Positions 1-9,536 of a stretch of DNA of 64,000 bases are shown in pieces; position 1 is the first letter of the stretch; each line of letters starts with the position of its first letter. The stretch is from assembly GCF_021310995.1 (NCBI RefSeq), contig NZ_CP054150.1, positions 1,302,001 to 1,366,000 of the forward strand, in the 5' to 3' direction. The stretch comes from Agrobacterium vaccinii. GTDB taxonomy: Bacteria; Pseudomonadota; Alphaproteobacteria; Rhizobiales; Rhizobiaceae. The position numbers were made by a program, and so were the translations under genes. The notes below the pieces were generated by a model. It worked only from the letters and a program-made list of their open reading frames with translations, was not told the origin of the DNA and did not search any database.

Positions 1-45
1 CGAGAGATGCGGCTAAGTAAGCGCTAGTTGTCATAGGAGAAGCCC

Positions 46-627
46 TTGCAGAGTCTTAAATATGGACGGTGGCTCAATGAGCCCACAAAAGCAAATTCTT
101 CTGCTAACGAACTTTCCGTAACGACGGACGCCAACACGGATTTTTGGCGCGAGACACACTATGGCTTTGTGCGCGACAGCGGCCACTTCTACGCATTCCA
201 GACCGGTTGCGATTTCACCGCCCAAGTTCGAGTCCAAGCGCATTTTGAACATCTTTACGACCAGGCTGGCCTCATGATCAGGCTCGACGAAAGACGGTGG
301 GTCAAGACCGGGATCGAGTTCTCCGACGGATATGGCTTGCTCGGCAGTGTGTTGACTGATGAAGCCTCCGACTGGGCAACGGGGCGATATGAGGGCAACC
401 CATCAGATTTCTGGATAAGGGTGACCGTCCAGAGCGGCGTTCTAAGAATACAAGCTTCAGGCGATGGGCAGACTTGGCCACTGGTCCGCCTTTGCCCATT
501 CCCAGAAGCGGATCATTATCTAGTTGGCCCAATGTGCTGCACTCCCGAACGTGCAGGCTTGGAGGTAAGATTTAGTGAGTGGCAATTGGGGTCGGCTTTG
601 GGTAAAGACCTCCACGACCTGACGTAA
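46..627 (+). CDS. DUF1349 domain-containing protein (concanavalin A-like fold)
   Basis: A 193-residue soluble protein whose whole length resembles the DUF1349 / YesU-like beta-sandwich family. It has no signal peptide or membrane segment. Typical features are an aromatic-rich jelly-roll core, the stretch LMIRLDERRWVKTGIE near residues 75-90, and a following segment with DFWIRV and a GDGQTW turn. The family is probably carbohydrate-binding or regulatory, and its biochemical role is not established. The start is TTG at 46, chosen because a purine-rich AGGAGA lies 6-7 bases upstream and no better in-frame start is visible. The gene stands alone at the left edge, followed by about 220 bp with no gene. 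It may be accessory, because rhizobial genomes usually have lexA next to moeA here. Confidence 0.75.
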   Translation: MQSLKYGRWLNEPTKANSSANELSVTTDANTDFWRETHYGFVRDSGHFYAFQTGCDFTAQVRVQAHFEHLYDQAGLMIRLDERRWVKTGIEFSDGYGLLGSVLTDEASDWATGRYEGNPSDFWIRVTVQSGVLRIQASGDGQTWPLVRLCPFPEADHYLVGPMCCTPERAGLEVRFSEWQLGSALGKDLHDLT

Positions 628-850
628 CTGCCAATGCGCTTTAAAGAGAAGTCGCAGCGTCGGCTTCTCGCACAGAGGCTAGGAGAGTTTGTCGGGAATG
701 ATGACCGCTTTCACGAACCGCAAACGAAGGCGTGTACGGCCGGTATGAAGGCACAAAACTGGCTTCAGAGTTTCAGATAGGAATTTGCGGTTAGAGCCAA
801 GTGCTGTCTTTAGCTGCACGGCAACAACTGACATTTGAAGTTGGTGTCCG
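628..850. other. Intergenic gap without recognised gene
   Basis: About 220 bp between the DUF1349 gene and the convergent small lipoprotein gene. I see no convincing ORF with a ribosome binding site, no strong terminator hairpin and no repeat. Confidence 0.4.
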
Positions 851-1165
851 TCAATACGTAAGCACAATCTCAAACTCGCCACTCCGACCAACATGATACG
901 GTGCACAACTCTCAATGGCTCGCATTATTGCGTCTTGAGCGTCATAAAGCCTCTGGTCTGAGTCACGTCCTTTGACTTCAACTAGCGTCACCGCTCCGTC
1001 ATGCGTAAGAGCGATTCGTACCGGTACTGAAACCGGCGCTCCGTCATTCCCCCGTTCCATGCACCGCTGCACTTCTTTTGCGAGCCTAATGCTTTCTTCG
1101 CTTGCTTGCGAGCACCCCGCAAACGCAGTGACGACTACGAGAATTACACTTTGCAACAGTTTCAA
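851..1165 (-). CDS. Small lipoprotein with TolA/TonB C-terminal-like domain
   Basis: A predicted 104-residue lipoprotein. I place the start at TTG 1165 because a TGGAG lies 7 bases upstream and this gives a compact signal peptide ending in the lipobox FAGC with Cys18 as the lipidated residue. An ATG at 1234 would give a longer product with an implausible N-terminus. After the lipobox comes a charged linker, then a domain with the pattern of TolA/TonB C-terminal regions: a strand pair around VPVRIALTHDG, then AIMRAIESCAPY. Two cysteines outside the lipobox (in EVQRCMERG and in ESCAPY) could form the disulfide known from the TolA domain III fold. It is an orphan gene, not part of a Tol operon, so a role in the envelope is inference. 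Confidence 0.6.
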   Translation of the reverse strand: MKLLQSVILVVVTAFAGCSQASEESIRLAKEVQRCMERGNDGAPVSVPVRIALTHDGAVTLVEVKGRDSDQRLYDAQDAIMRAIESCAPYHVGRSGEFEIVLTY

Positions 1166-1302
1166 ATGTTTGCTCCACTGTCCCTCTACAACCAGAATGG
1201 TTAGAAGCCGCCGATAATTACCACACCAGTTCAACGGTGTTTAGGATTGGCGTTGAAACGACAGCTCTTGCCAAAATTGGGCAGTACCAATCTATTTGTG
1301 CG

Positions 1303-2523
1303 TTACCGCAACCGCACCACCAAACACTCCCCACCAGCCTCCAACTCTTCCGCAAACGGCGCGCGCACGATCAAACAATCCGACTCCGCCATGATCTTCA
1401 TCATCGACGAATCCTGCTTGGTGAAGGCCTCGACAACCGGCTGACCATCTTCGTGGCCAACGATGCGCGCACGCAGATAATCCTGCCTCTGGTCGTTGGA
1501 CTTCAGCGTCGTGGCGGTCCTGGCTTTGGCTTCGCGAGACGTGATCTGGCGGTGGCTGAGTTTTTGGATGAGGGGTTCCAGAAACAGCAGGCTGCAAACG
1601 AGGCTGGCGACGGGGTTGCCGGGGAGGCCTAGCACCTGCATGGCGCCTATGGAGCCGACCATCAGCGGTTTGCCGGGGCGCATCGCGATGCGCCAGAAGT
1701 CGAGCGTCATGCCCTGCGCCTTCAACGCGGACTGAACGAGATCGTGGTCACCAACCGAGGCTCCACCCAGCGTGACAAGGACGTCGGCCTTGGCGGCGAT
1801 GGCTTTGTCGATTGCGGCGCGGATAAGGGCTTCGTCGTCGGTCACAATGCCGAGGTCGAGAACGTCGGCGCCTGCTTTGCGTGCCAGTGCTGAAACGCCG
1901 AAGGTGTTGGAGGCGATGATCTGCGCTGCGTTGGGCGTGCCACCGGGGGCAACCAGTTCGTCGCCCGTTGCGAGGATAGCGATCAGCGGTTTGCGGAAGA
2001 CGCTGAGCGTCGCGTGGTTCATGGCGGCGACAAGGGTGATGTCGGTGAAGCTCATCTCCGTTCCGGCCTTCAGGCCCGTTTCGCCCTCGATAAAATCCTG
2101 TCCGCGTGGCCTGATGTGCCTGCCTGCGGTCACCGCAAATGTTGTGCGGATTTTGCCGGGCTCCAACACCTCGGCGTCTTCCTGAATGAGAACGGCATCC
2201 GCCCCCGCTGGCACAATGGCACCGGTAAAAATGCGCACGGCTTGGCCTTCGCCAACGACGCCGTCAAAGGCGTGACCGGCGGCTGATTCGCCGATGACAT
2301 CGAGCACGGCACCGATCTGCGGCGCATCGGCAGCGCGCAGGGCGTAACCATCCATAGCGGATGCATCGAAAGGTGGTTGGGTAAGTCGGGCGGTGAGGTC
2401 TTGGGACAGCACGCGGCCATCGGCTTGATCGAGCGTGACGGTTTCCGTGCCGGTCACCGGAATGGCTGCGGCCAGCAAGCGCGCCTGTGCGTCTGCAACG
2501 GGCAAGAGGGCAGGTTTCATCAT
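1303..2523 (-). CDS. moeA: Molybdopterin molybdotransferase MoeA
   Basis: A 406-residue cytosolic enzyme of the family usual length. It inserts molybdate into adenylylated molybdopterin at the last step of molybdenum cofactor synthesis. Recognisable motifs in order are an N-terminal region with DASAMDGYAL near residue 53, the substrate-binding ATGDELVAPGG in the MPT-binding (MogA-like) domain near residue 190, GGASVGDHD near residue 255, MRPGKPLMVG near 280 and GLPGNPVASLV near 300, followed by the small C-terminal beta domain. It lies directly downstream of moaC on the same strand, at the end of the ppiD-trpD-trpC-moaC-moeA run, so co-transcription is likely. Confidence 0.96.
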   Translation of the reverse strand: MMKPALLPVADAQARLLAAAIPVTGTETVTLDQADGRVLSQDLTARLTQPPFDASAMDGYALRAADAPQIGAVLDVIGESAAGHAFDGVVGEGQAVRIFTGAIVPAGADAVLIQEDAEVLEPGKIRTTFAVTAGRHIRPRGQDFIEGETGLKAGTEMSFTDITLVAAMNHATLSVFRKPLIAILATGDELVAPGGTPNAAQIIASNTFGVSALARKAGADVLDLGIVTDDEALIRAAIDKAIAAKADVLVTLGGASVGDHDLVQSALKAQGMTLDFWRIAMRPGKPLMVGSIGAMQVLGLPGNPVASLVCSLLFLEPLIQKLSHRQITSREAKARTATTLKSNDQRQDYLRARIVGHEDGQPVVEAFTKQDSSMMKIMAESDCLIVRAPFAEELEAGGECLVVRLR

Positions 2524-2575
2524 GGGTCCTCTCGCATGTCTTGTGCTGTCGGTTTGCGCCGTAGCGCTGCTTATC

Positions 2576-3058
2576 TCACAGTTTGAAATGCCCGGATTTG
2601 CCGCCGCTCTTTTCCAGAAGGCGGATCGAGCCGATTTCCATGGTCTTGTCGGCGGCCTTGGCCATATCGTAAATGGTCAGGCACGCCACGGAAACCGCGG
2701 TCAGTGCTTCCATCTCCACGCCGGTCTTGCCGGTCAGTTTCACGGTCGCCTCCACGCGCAGGCCGGGCAGGGCGTCGTCTTCTGTAATATCCACGACGAT
2801 CTTGGTCAGAATCAGCGGATGGCACAGCGGTATGAGATTGGGCGTCTGCTTGGCGGCCATGATGCCCGCCAGCCGCGCCGTGCCGATGACATCGCCCTTC
2901 TTGGCGTTGCCGTCACGGATCAGAACCAGCGTTTCCGGCTTCATCTTCACATAGCCTTCGGCCACCGCAACGCGCGTGGTCTCGGCCTTGTCGCCAACAT
3001 CGACCATATGGGCCTCGCCGGAGGCGCCGATATGAGTGAGTTTGGGCTCGGTGCTCAT
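2576..3058 (-). CDS. moaC: Cyclic pyranopterin monophosphate synthase MoaC
   Basis: A 160-residue enzyme that converts 3',8-cyclo-GTP to cyclic pyranopterin monophosphate, the first committed stage of molybdenum cofactor synthesis. The signature [13 protein letters not shown] (residues about 73-85) and the active-site segment [19 protein letters not shown] with the following KAADKTM are both intact. The start is the ATG at 3058 (MSTEPKLTH), whose ATGA overlaps the trpC stop codon. A longer in-frame reading to 3184 would run into trpC and lacks family similarity. The overlap implies translational coupling with trpC. Confidence 0.96.
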   Translation of the reverse strand: MSTEPKLTHIGASGEAHMVDVGDKAETTRVAVAEGYVKMKPETLVLIRDGNAKKGDVIGTARLAGIMAAKQTPNLIPLCHPLILTKIVVDITEDDALPGLRVEATVKLTGKTGVEMEALTAVSVACLTIYDMAKAADKTMEIGSIRLLEKSGGKSGHFKL

Positions 3059-3870
3059 TCCGCTGCCATGATGTCGTTGCGGCCCGTCAGCAGCATGCGT
3101 GTGGCGGCGGTAACGTCGTCCTTGCGCATCAGGCTTTCGCCAACCAGGAAGGTGGTGATGCCGGATGCCTGAAGGCGCGTGCAATCCTCGAAGGTGAAGA
3201 CGCCGCTTTCGCCCACCAGCAGCTTGTCCTGCGGCACCAGCTTCGCCAACCGTTCGCTGACATCGAGGCTGACCTCGAAGGTGCGCAGGTTGCGGTTGTT
3301 GATGCCCAGCAGCGGCGAGGCGAGCTTCAGCGCGCGCTCGGTTTCTTCCTCGTCATGCACTTCAACCAGCACATCCATGCCCAGCGAGAACGCCTCGTCC
3401 TCAAGACGTTTCGCCTCGTCATCGGAAAGCGATGCCATGATGAGAAGAATGCAGTCTGCACCCCAGGCGCGGGCTTCATGCACCTGATAGGTTTCGAACA
3501 TGAAATCCTTGCGCAGTGCGGGCAGGGCGCAGGCGTTGCGGGCGTTTGTCAGAAAATCCGGGGCGCCTTGAAAGCTTGGCGTGTCCGTCAGCACGGACAG
3601 GCAGGCCGCACCACCAGCTTCGTAGGCCTTGGCCAGCGCGGGCGGATCGAAATCCGGGCGGATGAGGCCTTTCGAAGGGCTGGCTTTCTTGATCTCGGCA
3701 ATCAGGCCGAAGGTGCCGTTGTCCTGTCGACGCTTGAGCGCCTGATAGAAACCGCGCGGTGCGGTCTGGTCGGCAGCCATGGCTTTCAGATCAGCAAGGG
3801 ACACCTTTGCCTTGGCAGCAGCGATTTCCTCGCGCTTATAGGCTTCGATCTTTGTCAGAATATCGCTCAT
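3055..3870 (-). CDS. trpC: Indole-3-glycerol phosphate synthase TrpC
   Basis: A 271-residue TIM-barrel enzyme that closes carboxyphenylamino-deoxyribulose phosphate to indole-3-glycerol phosphate in tryptophan synthesis. The active-site motif [10 protein letters not shown] is near residues 59-68, followed by the family segments [34 protein letters not shown] (catalytic Asn region) and VGESGVFT. The length matches stand-alone TrpC, with no fused TrpF. It sits 9 bp downstream of trpD and overlaps moaC by four bases, so the tryptophan and molybdenum cofactor genes form one transcription unit. Confidence 0.97.
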   Translation of the reverse strand: MSDILTKIEAYKREEIAAAKAKVSLADLKAMAADQTAPRGFYQALKRRQDNGTFGLIAEIKKASPSKGLIRPDFDPPALAKAYEAGGAACLSVLTDTPSFQGAPDFLTNARNACALPALRKDFMFETYQVHEARAWGADCILLIMASLSDDEAKRLEDEAFSLGMDVLVEVHDEEETERALKLASPLLGINNRNLRTFEVSLDVSERLAKLVPQDKLLVGESGVFTFEDCTRLQASGITTFLVGESLMRKDDVTAATRMLLTGRNDIMAAE

Positions 3871-3879
3871 GATAGTGCC

Positions 3880-4893
3880 TTACTCTTCGTTCGATACGGC
3901 AACCAGCCGGTCCAGCGCCGTAGCGGCCCGGCCATCGTCCAGCGCAGAAGCTGCCAGCTTCATGCCATCGGCCAGCGTCTCGGCCTTGCCCGCAACAACC
4001 AGCGAGGCTGCGGCATTGCACAGCGAAATATCGCGATAGGGATTTTTACGACCGCCCAGCACCTCGCGCAGGGCTGCCGCATTGACCACGCCATCACCGC
4101 CCTTGAGGTCATCGATCCCAGCTGCGTCCACGCCGAAATCTTTCGGCGTCAGCTCAAATGTTCTGATCTTGCCGTCTTCCAGCGCGGCCACATGGGTGGT
4201 GCCGGTGGTGGTGATTTCATCCAGACCGCTGCCATGCACGACCCACACACTTTCCGAACCCAGATCGCGCAGCACTTCGGCCAGCGGCACCAGCCAGTGC
4301 GGGGCAAATACGCCGAGAAGCTGTTTCTTTGCGCCTGCTGGGTTGGAGAGCGGGCCAAGCAGATTGAAAATCGTGCGTGTGCCCAGTTCCACCCTGGTCG
4401 GGTTGACATGGCGCATGGAGGAGTGGTGGCGCTGCGCGAACATGAAGCCGAGACCGGCTTCGCCGATGCAGCGGCTGATCAGCTCCGGTTCGATATCGAG
4501 CTTGACGCCGAGAACGGAGAGCGCATCTGCCGTGCCGGATTTGGAGCTGAGCGCGCGGTTGCCGTGCTTTGCCACCGGAACGCCCGTGCCTGCCACGATG
4601 ATGGAGGCCAGCGTGGATATGTTATAGGTCCCAAGGCCATCGCCGCCCGTGCCCACTATATCGATGGCATCGGCAGGCGCGGTGACGGGCAGCATGCGCG
4701 CGCGCATGGAGGACACGGCACCGACGATTTCATCCACCGTTTCGCCACGCACCCGCAGGGCCATGAGAAAGGCACCGATCTGCGATGGCGTCGCCTCGCC
4801 GGACATCAGCACGTCGAAGGCCTGCCGCGCTTCTTCGCGGTTCAGGCTTTCGCCATTGGCCACCTTCGCAATCAGCGGCTTCAATTCAGCCAT
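3880..4893 (-). CDS. trpD: Anthranilate phosphoribosyltransferase TrpD
   Basis: A 337-residue enzyme that transfers phosphoribose from PRPP to anthranilate. The PRPP-binding loop VGTGGDG is near residues 80-86, with [23 protein letters not shown] following, and the conserved LLGPLSNP and HGSGLDE segments are in the C-terminal alpha/beta domain. The length is normal. It starts with ATG at 4893, only 22 bp after the ppiD stop, and is followed after 9 bp by trpC. In this lineage the anthranilate synthase genes lie elsewhere, which fits their absence here. Confidence 0.97.
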   Translation of the reverse strand: MAELKPLIAKVANGESLNREEARQAFDVLMSGEATPSQIGAFLMALRVRGETVDEIVGAVSSMRARMLPVTAPADAIDIVGTGGDGLGTYNISTLASIIVAGTGVPVAKHGNRALSSKSGTADALSVLGVKLDIEPELISRCIGEAGLGFMFAQRHHSSMRHVNPTRVELGTRTIFNLLGPLSNPAGAKKQLLGVFAPHWLVPLAEVLRDLGSESVWVVHGSGLDEITTTGTTHVAALEDGKIRTFELTPKDFGVDAAGIDDLKGGDGVVNAAALREVLGGRKNPYRDISLCNAAASLVVAGKAETLADGMKLAASALDDGRAATALDRLVAVSNEE

Positions 4894-4915
4894 GTCGTCA
4901 CGTCCCCTGGATGGA

Positions 4916-6808
4916 TTAAAAGGCGGTCATGGCCTGGTCTGCGGCAGCCTGATTGATGGTCACACCATAGTCATTCTGAAGGCGGTTGACCATTTGATCC
5001 AGCATGTCGTCACCGGCAGCAGTCGCCATTGCGGTGACCTGCTGGTCGTTGTTGTCGAGTGCGTCTGATGGCGTTGTGGTGTTGACCTCAGTCACCTTAA
5101 ACAGCACGCGGCTGGAACCATCCGTATCGGGAGCCGTGCCGACAAGACCCTGTGCGCCTGCAAACACGGCGGAAACGGCCTGCTGACCGAGAACCGCGTC
5201 TTCGCTCGTGCGGCGAAGACCCATCTTCGTTTCCACGGCCAGTCCCATCTCACCGGCGATTGCGGCCAGCGTTTCGCCCTTGTCGGCGCGCGCTTTCAGT
5301 TCTTCTGCCTTGGCGGCAAGGGCTGTGCGCTGCTGTTCGGCAGTCCAGTCTGCAACGACCTGTTCCTTGACTTCGGCCAGTGTGCGGTCACGAGGAGGCG
5401 TGATCTGCTGGAGGTCGAACCAGACATAACCATCGCGACCGATATTGACGGCTGGCGCATCGCCACCCTGTTCGGCCTTGAACACTTCGGTCACCAGCGC
5501 TGGCGTCGGCAGACCTTCGACGGCATTGCCCCTTTCATCTTCGCCATTGGCGTCGATGGAATTGACGGTCACAGGCTTCAGCTTGAGTTGCGTTGCCGCA
5601 TCCGACAGGGAGGAGCCGCCGCCACGCAGGTCTTCGTAGCGGTCGTGAACATTGTTCAGCTCTTCAGCGGCATTGGCGGTTGCCAGATTGGTGCGAATTT
5701 CTTCCTTCGCCTCATCCAGCGTCTTCATGCTTTCGTTCTTGATGCCCGTCACGCGCAGGATAACCGGGCCGAAAGCGCCATCGACAACCGGCGAAACACC
5801 GCCATCTTTCTGAATGGCGAAAGCGGCCTCGGCAATCGACTGGTCGGGAATGGTGTCCTTGGTGAACTCGCCAAGGGTCACGTCGGCGGGCTGCTTGCCC
5901 TGATCCTTCACGACCTGGTCGTAAGTGGTGGTGCCAGCCCGAATCTGCGTGGCGGCTGCCTCTGCCATTTCCTTGTCGGCAAATGTCAACTGTTCGATGG
6001 TGCGGCGACCAGCGGTGCGGAAGTTGTCCTTATGGCCTTCGTAATACTCCGAAATCTGCTGGTCCGTGATCGTGGTCTGGTCCGCGATGTCGGATGGCTC
6101 GAGCTTCACATAGGTGAACTTGCGATACTCAGGGGCGCGGTACTTCGCCTTGTTGGCTTCGAACCATGGCGCCAGCACGTCATCGCCAGGGGCTTTGACC
6201 GGGTCGATATTGGCGTTGGACAGCAGCACGTATTCGATGGAGCGCTGTTCATCACGGTACTGCTTCAATGCATCGACCAGAACCTGCGGTGGCTTGAAGC
6301 CATCCGAGATGGCGTCGACGATCTGGCCACGCACGGCAACCTTGCTGCGCTCCTTGACGTAATCGTCTTCATTGAAACCGGCGCCACGCAGACGCTGGCT
6401 GAACAGCGCGCGGTCGAACTGACCGCTCGGCGATTTGAAGGCAGGATCTTCGGCGATCAGCGTCGCGAGGCGATCTTCCGAAAGGCCGAGGTTCATTTTC
6501 GAGGCAAGCTCGTCCAGTGCCGCACCGGCGGAAAGCTGGCTGAAAACCTGGCGATCAATGCCGAAGGCCTTGGCCTGCTCCGTCGTCAGCCGGGTGCCGA
6601 ACTGGCGACCGACATCGGCAAGCTGTCGCTGATAGGCAAAGCGGAACTCGTTCGGCGTCACCGTCTGGTCACCCACCGTCATCACGGCATGCGAACTGGT
6701 GGTTACCAGAGAGGCGGAAACGCCCCACACGCCGAAGGACAAGACGAGGAGGAGAAGAAGAATCTTGGCCGCCAAAGTACGAGAAGCATTTCTCAGGGAA
6801 TCGAGCAT
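4916..6808 (-). CDS. ppiD: Peptidylprolyl isomerase PpiD (SurA N-terminal domain)
   Basis: A 630-residue inner-membrane-anchored periplasmic folding factor. The N-terminus is cytoplasmic and basic ([15 protein letters not shown]), followed by one transmembrane helix (about residues 16-35), a SurA_N-like chaperone segment (about 35-190) and a central parvulin-type PPIC region (about 240-370), then a C-terminal SurA-like part. Family members help outer-membrane proteins mature near the Sec exit. It is the first gene of the ppiD-trpD-trpC-moaC-moeA run, the usual order in rhizobia. The only promoter-bearing gap is upstream, at 6809-7050. Confidence 0.92.
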   Translation of the reverse strand: MLDSLRNASRTLAAKILLLLLVLSFGVWGVSASLVTTSSHAVMTVGDQTVTPNEFRFAYQRQLADVGRQFGTRLTTEQAKAFGIDRQVFSQLSAGAALDELASKMNLGLSEDRLATLIAEDPAFKSPSGQFDRALFSQRLRGAGFNEDDYVKERSKVAVRGQIVDAISDGFKPPQVLVDALKQYRDEQRSIEYVLLSNANIDPVKAPGDDVLAPWFEANKAKYRAPEYRKFTYVKLEPSDIADQTTITDQQISEYYEGHKDNFRTAGRRTIEQLTFADKEMAEAAATQIRAGTTTYDQVVKDQGKQPADVTLGEFTKDTIPDQSIAEAAFAIQKDGGVSPVVDGAFGPVILRVTGIKNESMKTLDEAKEEIRTNLATANAAEELNNVHDRYEDLRGGGSSLSDAATQLKLKPVTVNSIDANGEDERGNAVEGLPTPALVTEVFKAEQGGDAPAVNIGRDGYVWFDLQQITPPRDRTLAEVKEQVVADWTAEQQRTALAAKAEELKARADKGETLAAIAGEMGLAVETKMGLRRTSEDAVLGQQAVSAVFAGAQGLVGTAPDTDGSSRVLFKVTEVNTTTPSDALDNNDQQVTAMATAAGDDMLDQMVNRLQNDYGVTINQAAADQAMTAF

Positions 6809-6981
6809 CGCTATGCAAACCTCACAATATCGCCCGTTACGCCGGGTCTATGGGGCTTCCTTAAATCAATCCACCTTGAAATTGAAGGCTAAATTCTGCT
6901 CAAAAGCGCCTGATCGCAAACGAAGGCGTGAGCAATCGCGTTTGCTGGCGGGTTTGATGGTGCGGCAGGTAGAAAGGCACA

Positions 6982-7010
6982 AAAAAACCGCCTCTGAAAG
7001 GGCGGCTCTT
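6982..7010 (-). terminator. Rho-independent terminator upstream of ppiD
   Basis: Reading the minus strand, a GCCGCCC / GGCGG-type stem with a short loop is followed by a run of seven T (seen as AAAAAAA at 6981-6987 on the plus strand). It would end transcription from the 44-codon ORF at 7053-7187 before ppiD. Confidence 0.75.
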
Positions 7011-7015
7011 TGCGT

Positions 7016-7033
7016 CCGGGCAGTTACGCCCGG
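7016..7033. repeat. Short hairpin CCGGGC / GCCCGG
   Basis: A perfect 6-bp inverted repeat with a 6-base loop (AGTTAC), just past the stop codon of the 44-codon ORF and adjoining the terminator. It may extend the termination structure. Confidence 0.4.
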
Positions 7034-7052
7034 CTGGTGAAGTAATTGACGC

Positions 7053-7187
7053 TTAAAATGACTTGCTGCGCGCAAGCATCTCTCTGAAGTGCTCGTCTTC
7101 TTTCTGCGACTCCGTAACTGCGGAGATGACCGAGGCCACGAACATTGCGCTGATGAGGGCCGCAAGCAAAGTCAGAAAGGTAAGCAT
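7053..7187 (-). CDS. 44-residue single-helix membrane protein, unknown
   Basis: An ATG-started 44-codon ORF on the minus strand with CTGGAG 7 bases upstream. The peptide begins MLTFLTLLAALISAMF, a hydrophobic helix of about 24 residues, and ends in a charged tail (TESQKEDEHFREMLARSK). It is followed by a hairpin and a T-tract terminator, so the ORF is framed as an independent short gene. I recognise no family. The charged cytosolic tail and single helix are typical of small regulatory membrane peptides, but no function is claimed. Confidence 0.55.
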   Translation of the reverse strand: MLTFLTLLAALISAMFVASVISAVTESQKEDEHFREMLARSKSF

Positions 7188-7227
7188 AGCATAACTCCAG
7201 AGTTACGTATTTATTACTCCCGCTGGA

Positions 7228-7407
7228 TCAATAGTAATTCATATATTGAGTGCGGGATGTGAGCTGTGGGAAGTCAGGGCCGTTCTGTTCCGGCTTTTGA
7301 CCGTAAAGGCTGAACGTCGTTGCTACCATCGCGATAACCAACATTGTCCAGGCAGTGCTGATCACGCCGATTTTCGCCGAAGTAGACTGTTTTTCTCTGA
7401 TAAACAT
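7228..7407 (-). CDS. 59-residue single-helix membrane protein, unknown
   Basis: A 59-codon minus-strand ORF from ATG 7407 with AAAGGAA about 8 bases upstream. It has a basic N-terminus (MFIREKQSTSAK), a hydrophobic segment IGVISTAWTMLVIAMVATTF (residues about 13-32) and a polar tail ending in YMNYY. It lies 40 bp upstream of the 44-codon ORF on the same strand, so the two may be co-transcribed. No family is recognised. Confidence 0.5.
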   Translation of the reverse strand: MFIREKQSTSAKIGVISTAWTMLVIAMVATTFSLYGQKPEQNGPDFPQLTSRTQYMNYY

Positions 7408-7548
7408 GTGTCCGTTCCTTTACCTGCGATCTGAACGCGCGATACCTGATCCAGTTCCGCGTTATTGTTAAAAATCGATTAGCATCGCGCCTCTGAAGCG
7501 TTGTTGAATGCTTCATTCATCTGGCGTTCAGAAAACCGGCAGTGCACG

Positions 7549-7617
7549 TCAATCCATGAAGACATATTCGACGACAAAGGATGTCGCGATTGTCAGGGCT
7601 ATCATGAATGCCAGCAT
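7549..7617 (-). CDS. 22-residue hydrophobic micropeptide, tentative
   Basis: A 22-codon ORF on the minus strand starting ATG 7617, with GGAG placed 6 bases before the start. Almost the whole peptide (MLAFMIALTIATSFVVEYVF) is one membrane helix, ending in MD. It is short enough that chance cannot be excluded. The support is the well-placed ribosome binding site and its position in front of two further small membrane ORFs on the same strand. Confidence 0.35.
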   Translation of the reverse strand: MLAFMIALTIATSFVVEYVFMD

Positions 7618-7826
7618 GTCCGTCTCCGAGTGGCCAAAGTGACCGTTTGCGATGCGATGAGACGTTTATAGAGATATGCTTTGAAGCCGCGCTGAATGGC
7701 GCGTTCATATGAAGTTCACAGTATTATTGAGGCTGTGCGGCAAAAAGCCTGCCACGTCGAGGTCTTGCGAAGACCTGTCTTACATGACAAAAGGCGGCAC
7801 AACTAACGTTAAATATCGAGAACGGT
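7618..7826. promoter_or_regulatory. Divergent intergenic region before coaD
   Basis: About 210 bp between the small minus-strand ORFs and coaD, which must hold promoters in both directions. I found no convincing -35/-10 pair or known operator to name. Confidence 0.3.
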
Positions 7827-8321
7827 ATGACGACTGCCTTTTATCCCGGATCTTTCGATCCCATGACCAACGGACACTTGGATGTACTGATCCAGTCGTT
7901 GAACGTGGCGTCGCAGGTTATCGTCGCAGTCGGCATTCATCCCGGCAAGGCGCCCATGTTCAGCTTCGAGGAGCGTGCCGAACTTATCCGCCTTTCTTTG
8001 ACGGAAGCATTGCCGGATGCAGCGGATCGGCTGCGGGTCGTTTCCTTTGGCAATCTGGTGGTGGATGCCGCCCGCGAACACGGGGCGAAACTTCTCGTTC
8101 GCGGCCTGCGGGATGGCACCGATCTGGATTATGAAATGCAGATGGCGGGCATGAACCGGCAGATGGCGCCCGATATTCAGACCGTTTTTCTACCCGCCGG
8201 CACGGCATCGCGGCCCATTACCGCCACATTGGTTCGTCAGATCGCCGCAATGGGCGGTAATGTGGAGACGTTCGTGCCGAAAGCCGTGTTGTACGCCCTC
8301 AACAGCAAGCTGAAACGCTAG
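7827..8321 (+). CDS. coaD: Phosphopantetheine adenylyltransferase CoaD
   Basis: A 164-residue nucleotidyltransferase that makes dephospho-CoA from 4'-phosphopantetheine and ATP. The N-terminal motif [17 protein letters not shown] contains the (T/H)xGH nucleotide-binding signature, and [18 protein letters not shown] is the conserved second motif with the Arg contacting phosphate. The C-terminal [14 protein letters not shown] takes the place of the usual ISSSLVREIA. The length equals the family norm. It is followed on the same strand by two cyclophilin genes and the queuosine genes. Confidence 0.97.
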   Translation: MTTAFYPGSFDPMTNGHLDVLIQSLNVASQVIVAVGIHPGKAPMFSFEERAELIRLSLTEALPDAADRLRVVSFGNLVVDAAREHGAKLLVRGLRDGTDLDYEMQMAGMNRQMAPDIQTVFLPAGTASRPITATLVRQIAAMGGNVETFVPKAVLYALNSKLKR

Positions 8322-8349
8322 TCTCAGCCAATATTCTGGAGCCAATCCG

Positions 8350-8919
8350 ATGAAACTGCTTCGATTTGCCTTTGCAGGCGCCCTGTTCGTCAGCGCCATC
8401 GCCGCCAGCACCTTTGCTTCGGCTGCGGAATTCCTCACCATCCAGCTGAAGGACGGCCCTGTGGTCATCCAGCTTATGCCGGAAGTCGCGCCCAAGCATG
8501 TCGCGCAGATCAAGGCGCTGGCCGAGAAGGGTGCCTACGACAACGTCGCTTTCCACCGCGTCATTCCAGGCTTCATGGCCCAGACGGGTGATGTGCAGTA
8601 CGGCAATATGAGCAAATCCTTCAATGCCCAGCGTGCAGGCACAGGCGGCTCCGACCTGCCGGATTTGCCAGCCGAGTTCTCCAAGACACCGTTCGAGCGC
8701 GGCACGGTCGGCATGGCCCGTTCGCAGGACCCCAACTCCGCCAACTCGCAGTTCTTCATCATGTTCGATCAGGGCTCGTTCCTGAACGGCCAATATACCG
8801 TGGTCGGCAAGGTTGTGTCCGGCATGGAATTTGTGGACAAGATCAAGAAGGGCAAAGGCGGCAACGGTGAAGTTTCCGATCCTGACCGCATGGTCAAAGT
8901 CACCGTTGGCAAGAAATAA
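8350..8919 (+). CDS. Periplasmic cyclophilin-type peptidylprolyl isomerase
   Basis: A 189-residue cyclophilin with a Sec signal peptide (about residues 1-25, ending ASA before AEF), so it acts in the periplasm on proline isomerisation. The catalytic segment FHRVIPGFMAQTGD carries the conserved Arg, Phe and Gln, and [11 protein letters not shown] is the second binding-site motif. It lies 28 bp after coaD and 35 bp before a cytosolic paralogue, with which it shares about half of its residues by eye. Confidence 0.94.
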   Translation: MKLLRFAFAGALFVSAIAASTFASAAEFLTIQLKDGPVVIQLMPEVAPKHVAQIKALAEKGAYDNVAFHRVIPGFMAQTGDVQYGNMSKSFNAQRAGTGGSDLPDLPAEFSKTPFERGTVGMARSQDPNSANSQFFIMFDQGSFLNGQYTVVGKVVSGMEFVDKIKKGKGGNGEVSDPDRMVKVTVGKK

Positions 8920-8954
8920 AACCGGGCGCATGCCCACGTAAAAGGAGAGATACC

Positions 8955-9464
8955 ATGGCCGAGATCAAAGATCCCGAAAACACCCTCATCATGGAAACAA
9001 CGACTGGCAAGGTCGTGATCCAGCTTCTGCCGGAAGTGGCTCCCGGCCACGTTGCCCGCATCAAGGAACTGGTGTCCGAGCAGGCTTACGACGGCGTTGT
9101 GTTCCACCGCGTCATCACCGATTTCATGGCGCAGACCGGCGACGTGAAGTTCGGCAAGAAGGGCGCAGAAAGCTTCAACCCTTCACGCGCTGGCATGGGC
9201 GGTTCCGAAAAGCCTGACCTTCAGGCCGAATTTTCCGCTATCCCGCACGTGCGCGGCACCTGCTCCATGGCCCGTTCGCAGAGCCCGAACTCTGCCAACT
9301 CGCAGTTCTTCATCTGCTTTACAGACAGCCCATGGCTGAACAAGCAGTACACGGTCTGGGGCCAGGTCATCGAAGGCATGGAAGCCATCGACAAGATCAA
9401 GCGCGGCGAGCCCGTGAAAGACCCCGATTCCATCGTCTCCATCCGCCTTGCTTCTGCGGCCTGA
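8955..9464 (+). CDS. ppiB: Cytosolic cyclophilin-type peptidylprolyl isomerase
   Basis: A 169-residue cyclophilin without signal peptide. The active-site segment [14 protein letters not shown] and [13 protein letters not shown] are intact. It starts at ATG 8955 with GGAGAG a few bases upstream. The pair with the preceding secreted paralogue looks like a tandem duplication in which one copy gained or lost the export signal. A strong terminator follows at 9486-9518, closing the coaD-ppi-ppi unit. Confidence 0.94.
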   Translation: MAEIKDPENTLIMETTTGKVVIQLLPEVAPGHVARIKELVSEQAYDGVVFHRVITDFMAQTGDVKFGKKGAESFNPSRAGMGGSEKPDLQAEFSAIPHVRGTCSMARSQSPNSANSQFFICFTDSPWLNKQYTVWGQVIEGMEAIDKIKRGEPVKDPDSIVSIRLASAA

Positions 9465-9485
9465 GCATAGGATATAAACACTTGG

Positions 9486-9518
9486 CCCGCCTCGCAGGCA
9501 ACTGCGGGGCGGGTTTTG
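9486..9518 (+). terminator. Rho-independent terminator after ppiB
   Basis: An 11-bp stem (CCCGCCTCGCA with TGCGGGGCGGG, one U.G pair) and a 6-base loop are followed directly by TTTT. It lies 21 bp past the ppiB stop. Confidence 0.85.
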
Positions 9519-9536
9519 ATATTCTGGTGCCGTTGC

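Noticed and set aside
3355..4956. 533-codon plus-strand frame across trpC and trpD
   Set aside because: Both genes on the minus strand have complete enzyme motifs; the opposite frame has none.
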